The notes beneath the pieces are model-generated. The model was not told the DNA's origin and searched no databases. It saw only the letters and a list, made by a program, of their open reading frames with translations. From NCBI GenBank assembly GCA_019310195.1, contig JAFDET010000239.1, positions 1-6,038 of the forward strand: a DNA stretch of 6,038 bases. The letters are read 5' to 3'. The DNA comes from Deltaproteobacteria bacterium (GTDB lineage: Bacteria > Myxococcota_A > UBA9160 > JAFDET01). A program made the position numbers and the translations under genes. Shown one piece after another: positions 4,763-6,038 of this stretch. Numbering within the stretch: position 1 is the stretch's first letter; every line of letters starts with the position of its first letter.

Positions 4763-5839
4763 CTAGAACTCCATCCGCAGGGACGTGGTCATGCGCTGGT
4801 TGTGGATGTCGTCACGGCCGGTGATCGGCAGCTCGTACGACGCCGACCACGTGAAGTGCTTGTTGATCGGGATGTGGGCTCCAACGGCAAAGATGGAGAT
4901 GAAGTTCCCGCCAACGCCGTCGTTGCCCAGGTTGTGCAGATCCACGCCCTCGAAGGAATCCAGCCCCAGCGCCCCACGCACTGTCGCCATGTCCAGCACC
5001 GCGCCGTTGGCCAGCTTGACCGGGCGCTCGCCGGCGCCGGAGCCGATGTACTGCTGGCCCGAGAACTGGATGAAGGGCTGGAAGTGCTTGTGCACGCTGT
5101 AGTCGGCGTAGGCGTGGAAGAAGAACTGGCTGCCGAAGAGATCGCTGTCGGTCCCCGCCTGGCCGCCCACATCACCGATCAGGTGCAGTCCCTTCCAGCC
5201 CCAGGCCGCCGAGACGGACGGCAGGAAGTTCACACCGCCGCTGTCGCCTTCGAAGATCGCCGAGCTGCCCGTCGGGATTTCGATCTTCAGCGAGGTGCTG
5301 AGGATGAAGTTGTCTTCGGGGCGCTGGATGATCGCGTACTTGAGGCCGCCGGCCAGGTTGAACCAGCCGGTCTGGTCATCCAGGAGCGGGCTGCCCGGGT
5401 TCTCCCAGGCGTAGCCGTCCTTGGTGGCGATGAAGGCGAGGCGGTCGGTGATCGCGATGCGCGCCTGCACGGCCACGGCGTGCACGTTGCCCCCGCCCAG
5501 CGCCGAGTCGCCCGGAAACTCGTGGTAGATGTAGTACGGGTAGATGCCCGTGGTGATGAAGGGGTCCTCGAACAGGAACGGCTGGGAGATCGGCATCTCG
5601 AAGCCTTCGAAGCGGCCGTGACGCCCGCAGCGGAGGTCCGGGAACCAGGTGCAGTCGCTCTCGGCGGCTTGCGCCGGTGCCGGAGCGGCCGCCGGTGCCT
5701 TGGCCGGCTGCTGCTGACGGCGGCCACCGGGTGCCCCCGTGTCGTCGCCGCCCACGTCATCGGCCAAGGCCGGCGCGGCCAGTCCACACATGGCCAACGC
5801 GAGGCCCACCACTAGGAAACGACTTCGATTTCGACGCAT
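4763..5839 (-). CDS. Outer-membrane beta-barrel protein of unknown substrate
   Basis: The product is 358 residues. A clear signal peptide (MRRNRSR, hydrophobic core, ALA) is probably cut after A26. Residues ~27-60 are a disordered Gly then Ala/Pro/Gln-rich linker. C63 and C71 (CTWFPDLRC) could form a short disulfide loop. From ~80 to the end, alternating hydrophobic strands and Gly/Asn/Asp turns indicate a beta-barrel. Notable stretches are FEDPFITTGIYPYYIYHEFPG (about 90-110), VQARIAITDRLAFIATKDGYAW (about 124-145), YAIIQRPEDNFILSTSLKIEIPTG (about 168-191) and the final RMTTSLRMEF. The terminal Phe is the usual signal for barrel insertion by the BAM complex. The layout resembles broad "transporter/porin-like" outer-membrane families, but I recognise no named member. 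The ATG at 5839 has GGGGGG 5 nt upstream (5845-5850) and GGAGG 13 nt upstream (5853-5857). The gene appears monocistronic: terminator below, non-coding region above. Confidence 0.85.
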   Translation of the reverse strand: MRRNRSRFLVVGLALAMCGLAAPALADDVGGDDTGAPGGRRQQQPAKAPAAAPAPAQAAESDCTWFPDLRCGRHGRFEGFEMPISQPFLFEDPFITTGIYPYYIYHEFPGDSALGGGNVHAVAVQARIAITDRLAFIATKDGYAWENPGSPLLDDQTGWFNLAGGLKYAIIQRPEDNFILSTSLKIEIPTGSSAIFEGDSGGVNFLPSVSAAWGWKGLHLIGDVGGQAGTDSDLFGSQFFFHAYADYSVHKHFQPFIQFSGQQYIGSGAGERPVKLANGAVLDMATVRGALGLDSFEGVDLHNLGNDGVGGNFISIFAVGAHIPINKHFTWSASYELPITGRDDIHNQRMTTSLRMEF

Positions 5840-5890
5840 CAGTACCCCCCATCCTCCGTGTCACGAAGGTGTGCCGGAAACGAAGCAGAA

Positions 5891-5896
5891 AATGTA
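5891..5896 (-). promoter_or_regulatory. Possible -10 element of the outer-membrane protein gene
   Basis: TACATT on the minus strand matches four of six -10 consensus bases and lies about 50 bp before the ATG at 5839. The -35 region at 16-18 bp (around CTTTCG) is poor. This is the best candidate in an otherwise gene-free stretch that is less GC-rich than the genes, but it remains a guess. Confidence 0.25.
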
Positions 5897-5920
5897 CCAC
5901 GGGGTCCAGCTTCCGAAAGG

Positions 5921-5953
5921 CTTGCGGGCTCTTAGGTGCCCAAAATACGCAAG
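5921..5953. repeat. Interrupted inverted repeat upstream of the outer-membrane protein gene
   Basis: CTTGC (5921-5925) pairs with GCAAG (5949-5953), and inside it GGGC (5926-5929) pairs with GCCC (5938-5941) around an 8-nt loop. A one-sided bulge (AAAATAC) interrupts the stem. No T-run suits a terminator. It could be a regulator site for the barrel gene. Confidence 0.3.
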
Positions 5954-5967
5954 GGGTGTGGCAATAT

Positions 5968-5984
5968 GCCCCCTCTCCTGGGGC
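5968..5984. repeat. Short inverted repeat in the right-hand non-coding region
   Basis: GCCCC, 7 nt, GGGGC is a perfect 5-bp arm pair. It is followed closely by the palindrome GCGATATCGC at 5986-5995. Together these add to the unusual density of dyads in 5921-6032. No motif is recognised. Confidence 0.3.
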
Positions 5985-6012
5985 GGCGATATCGCTCAAT
6001 TCCCGCCTCGGG

Positions 6013-6032
6013 GGACACCGTTCAGGGTGTCC
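6013..6032. repeat. Perfect inverted repeat near the right edge
   Basis: GGACACC-GTTCAG-GGTGTCC is a perfect 7-bp stem with a 6-nt loop. It could be the terminator hairpin of a minus-strand gene lying beyond the right edge, though no T-run follows on that strand. It could also be an operator. Too little sequence remains to decide. Confidence 0.4.
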
Positions 6033-6038
6033 GCGACC

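Noticed and set aside
5784..5795. LAMC in the barrel protein's signal region as a possible lipoprotein cleavage box.
   Set aside because: Met just before Cys does not fit the usual lipobox, and a good ordinary cleavage site (ALA before DD) follows eight residues later.
4187..5815. A 542-codon open frame on the plus strand.
   Set aside because: It lies antisense to the foldase and barrel genes, and its translation is rich in Arg, Gly, His and Val with no domain, signal or membrane pattern. It is a product of high-GC codon bias in the true genes.
5757..5999. An 80-codon minus-strand frame (TTG start), including an internal ATG at 5852 overlapping the barrel gene's start.
   Set aside because: It has no spaced ribosome site, overlaps the signal-peptide coding region in another frame, and shows no protein-like pattern. 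A short upstream peptide cannot be excluded but is not supported.

Overview
The window is a piece of a high-GC bacterial chromosome. Third codon positions are strongly G/C-biased, so long spurious open frames run antisense to the real genes. There is a TolC-type outer-membrane protein, a periplasm-facing foldase with an N-terminal membrane anchor, and a secreted beta-barrel ending in Phe. All point to a diderm (Gram-negative) organism, most plausibly a proteobacterium-like lineage such as a GC-rich delta-type proteobacterium or Myxococcota. No rRNA or marker gene fixes the taxon. I see no mobile element, CRISPR array, tRNA or rRNA.

Layout, left to right. (1) Positions 1-979, plus strand: the C-terminal part of a TolC-family efflux outer-membrane protein, cut by the left edge. 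(2) Converging on it with only 4 bp between stop codons is a minus-strand block read from right to left: an anchored parvulin-type PPIase/foldase (4567-3686), a HupE/UreJ-type membrane protein (3689-2697, 4-bp GTGA overlap with the foldase), a crotonase-fold enoyl-CoA hydratase/isomerase-like enzyme (2630-1788), and a polytopic membrane protein of unrecognised family (1721 or 1751 to 984). (3) Upstream, also on the minus strand, is a beta-barrel outer-membrane protein (5839-4763) that ends in its own GC-rich hairpin terminator (4711-4738). (4) The last ~200 bp on the right are non-coding and hold several inverted repeats and probably the promoter of the barrel gene. No gap between genes exceeds 200 bp.

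The firmest functional link is foldase plus HupE-like protein. They are translationally coupled, and both place a domain on the periplasmic side, so the foldase may assist the HupE-like protein or its partners. No hydrogenase or urease gene is visible, so the nickel role implied by the family name should not be assumed. The crotonase and the last membrane protein follow at gaps of 66 bp and 36-66 bp. They may share the transcript or have their own weak promoter.

I do not see a clear-cut new defence or mobile system. The points most worth checking are three. The crotonase lacks the second catalytic Glu of true hydratases. The parvulin domain has lost part of its consensus active site. The seven-helix membrane protein carries clustered Asp/Glu/His motifs at its predicted membrane borders, resembling an enzyme or ion-binding site.
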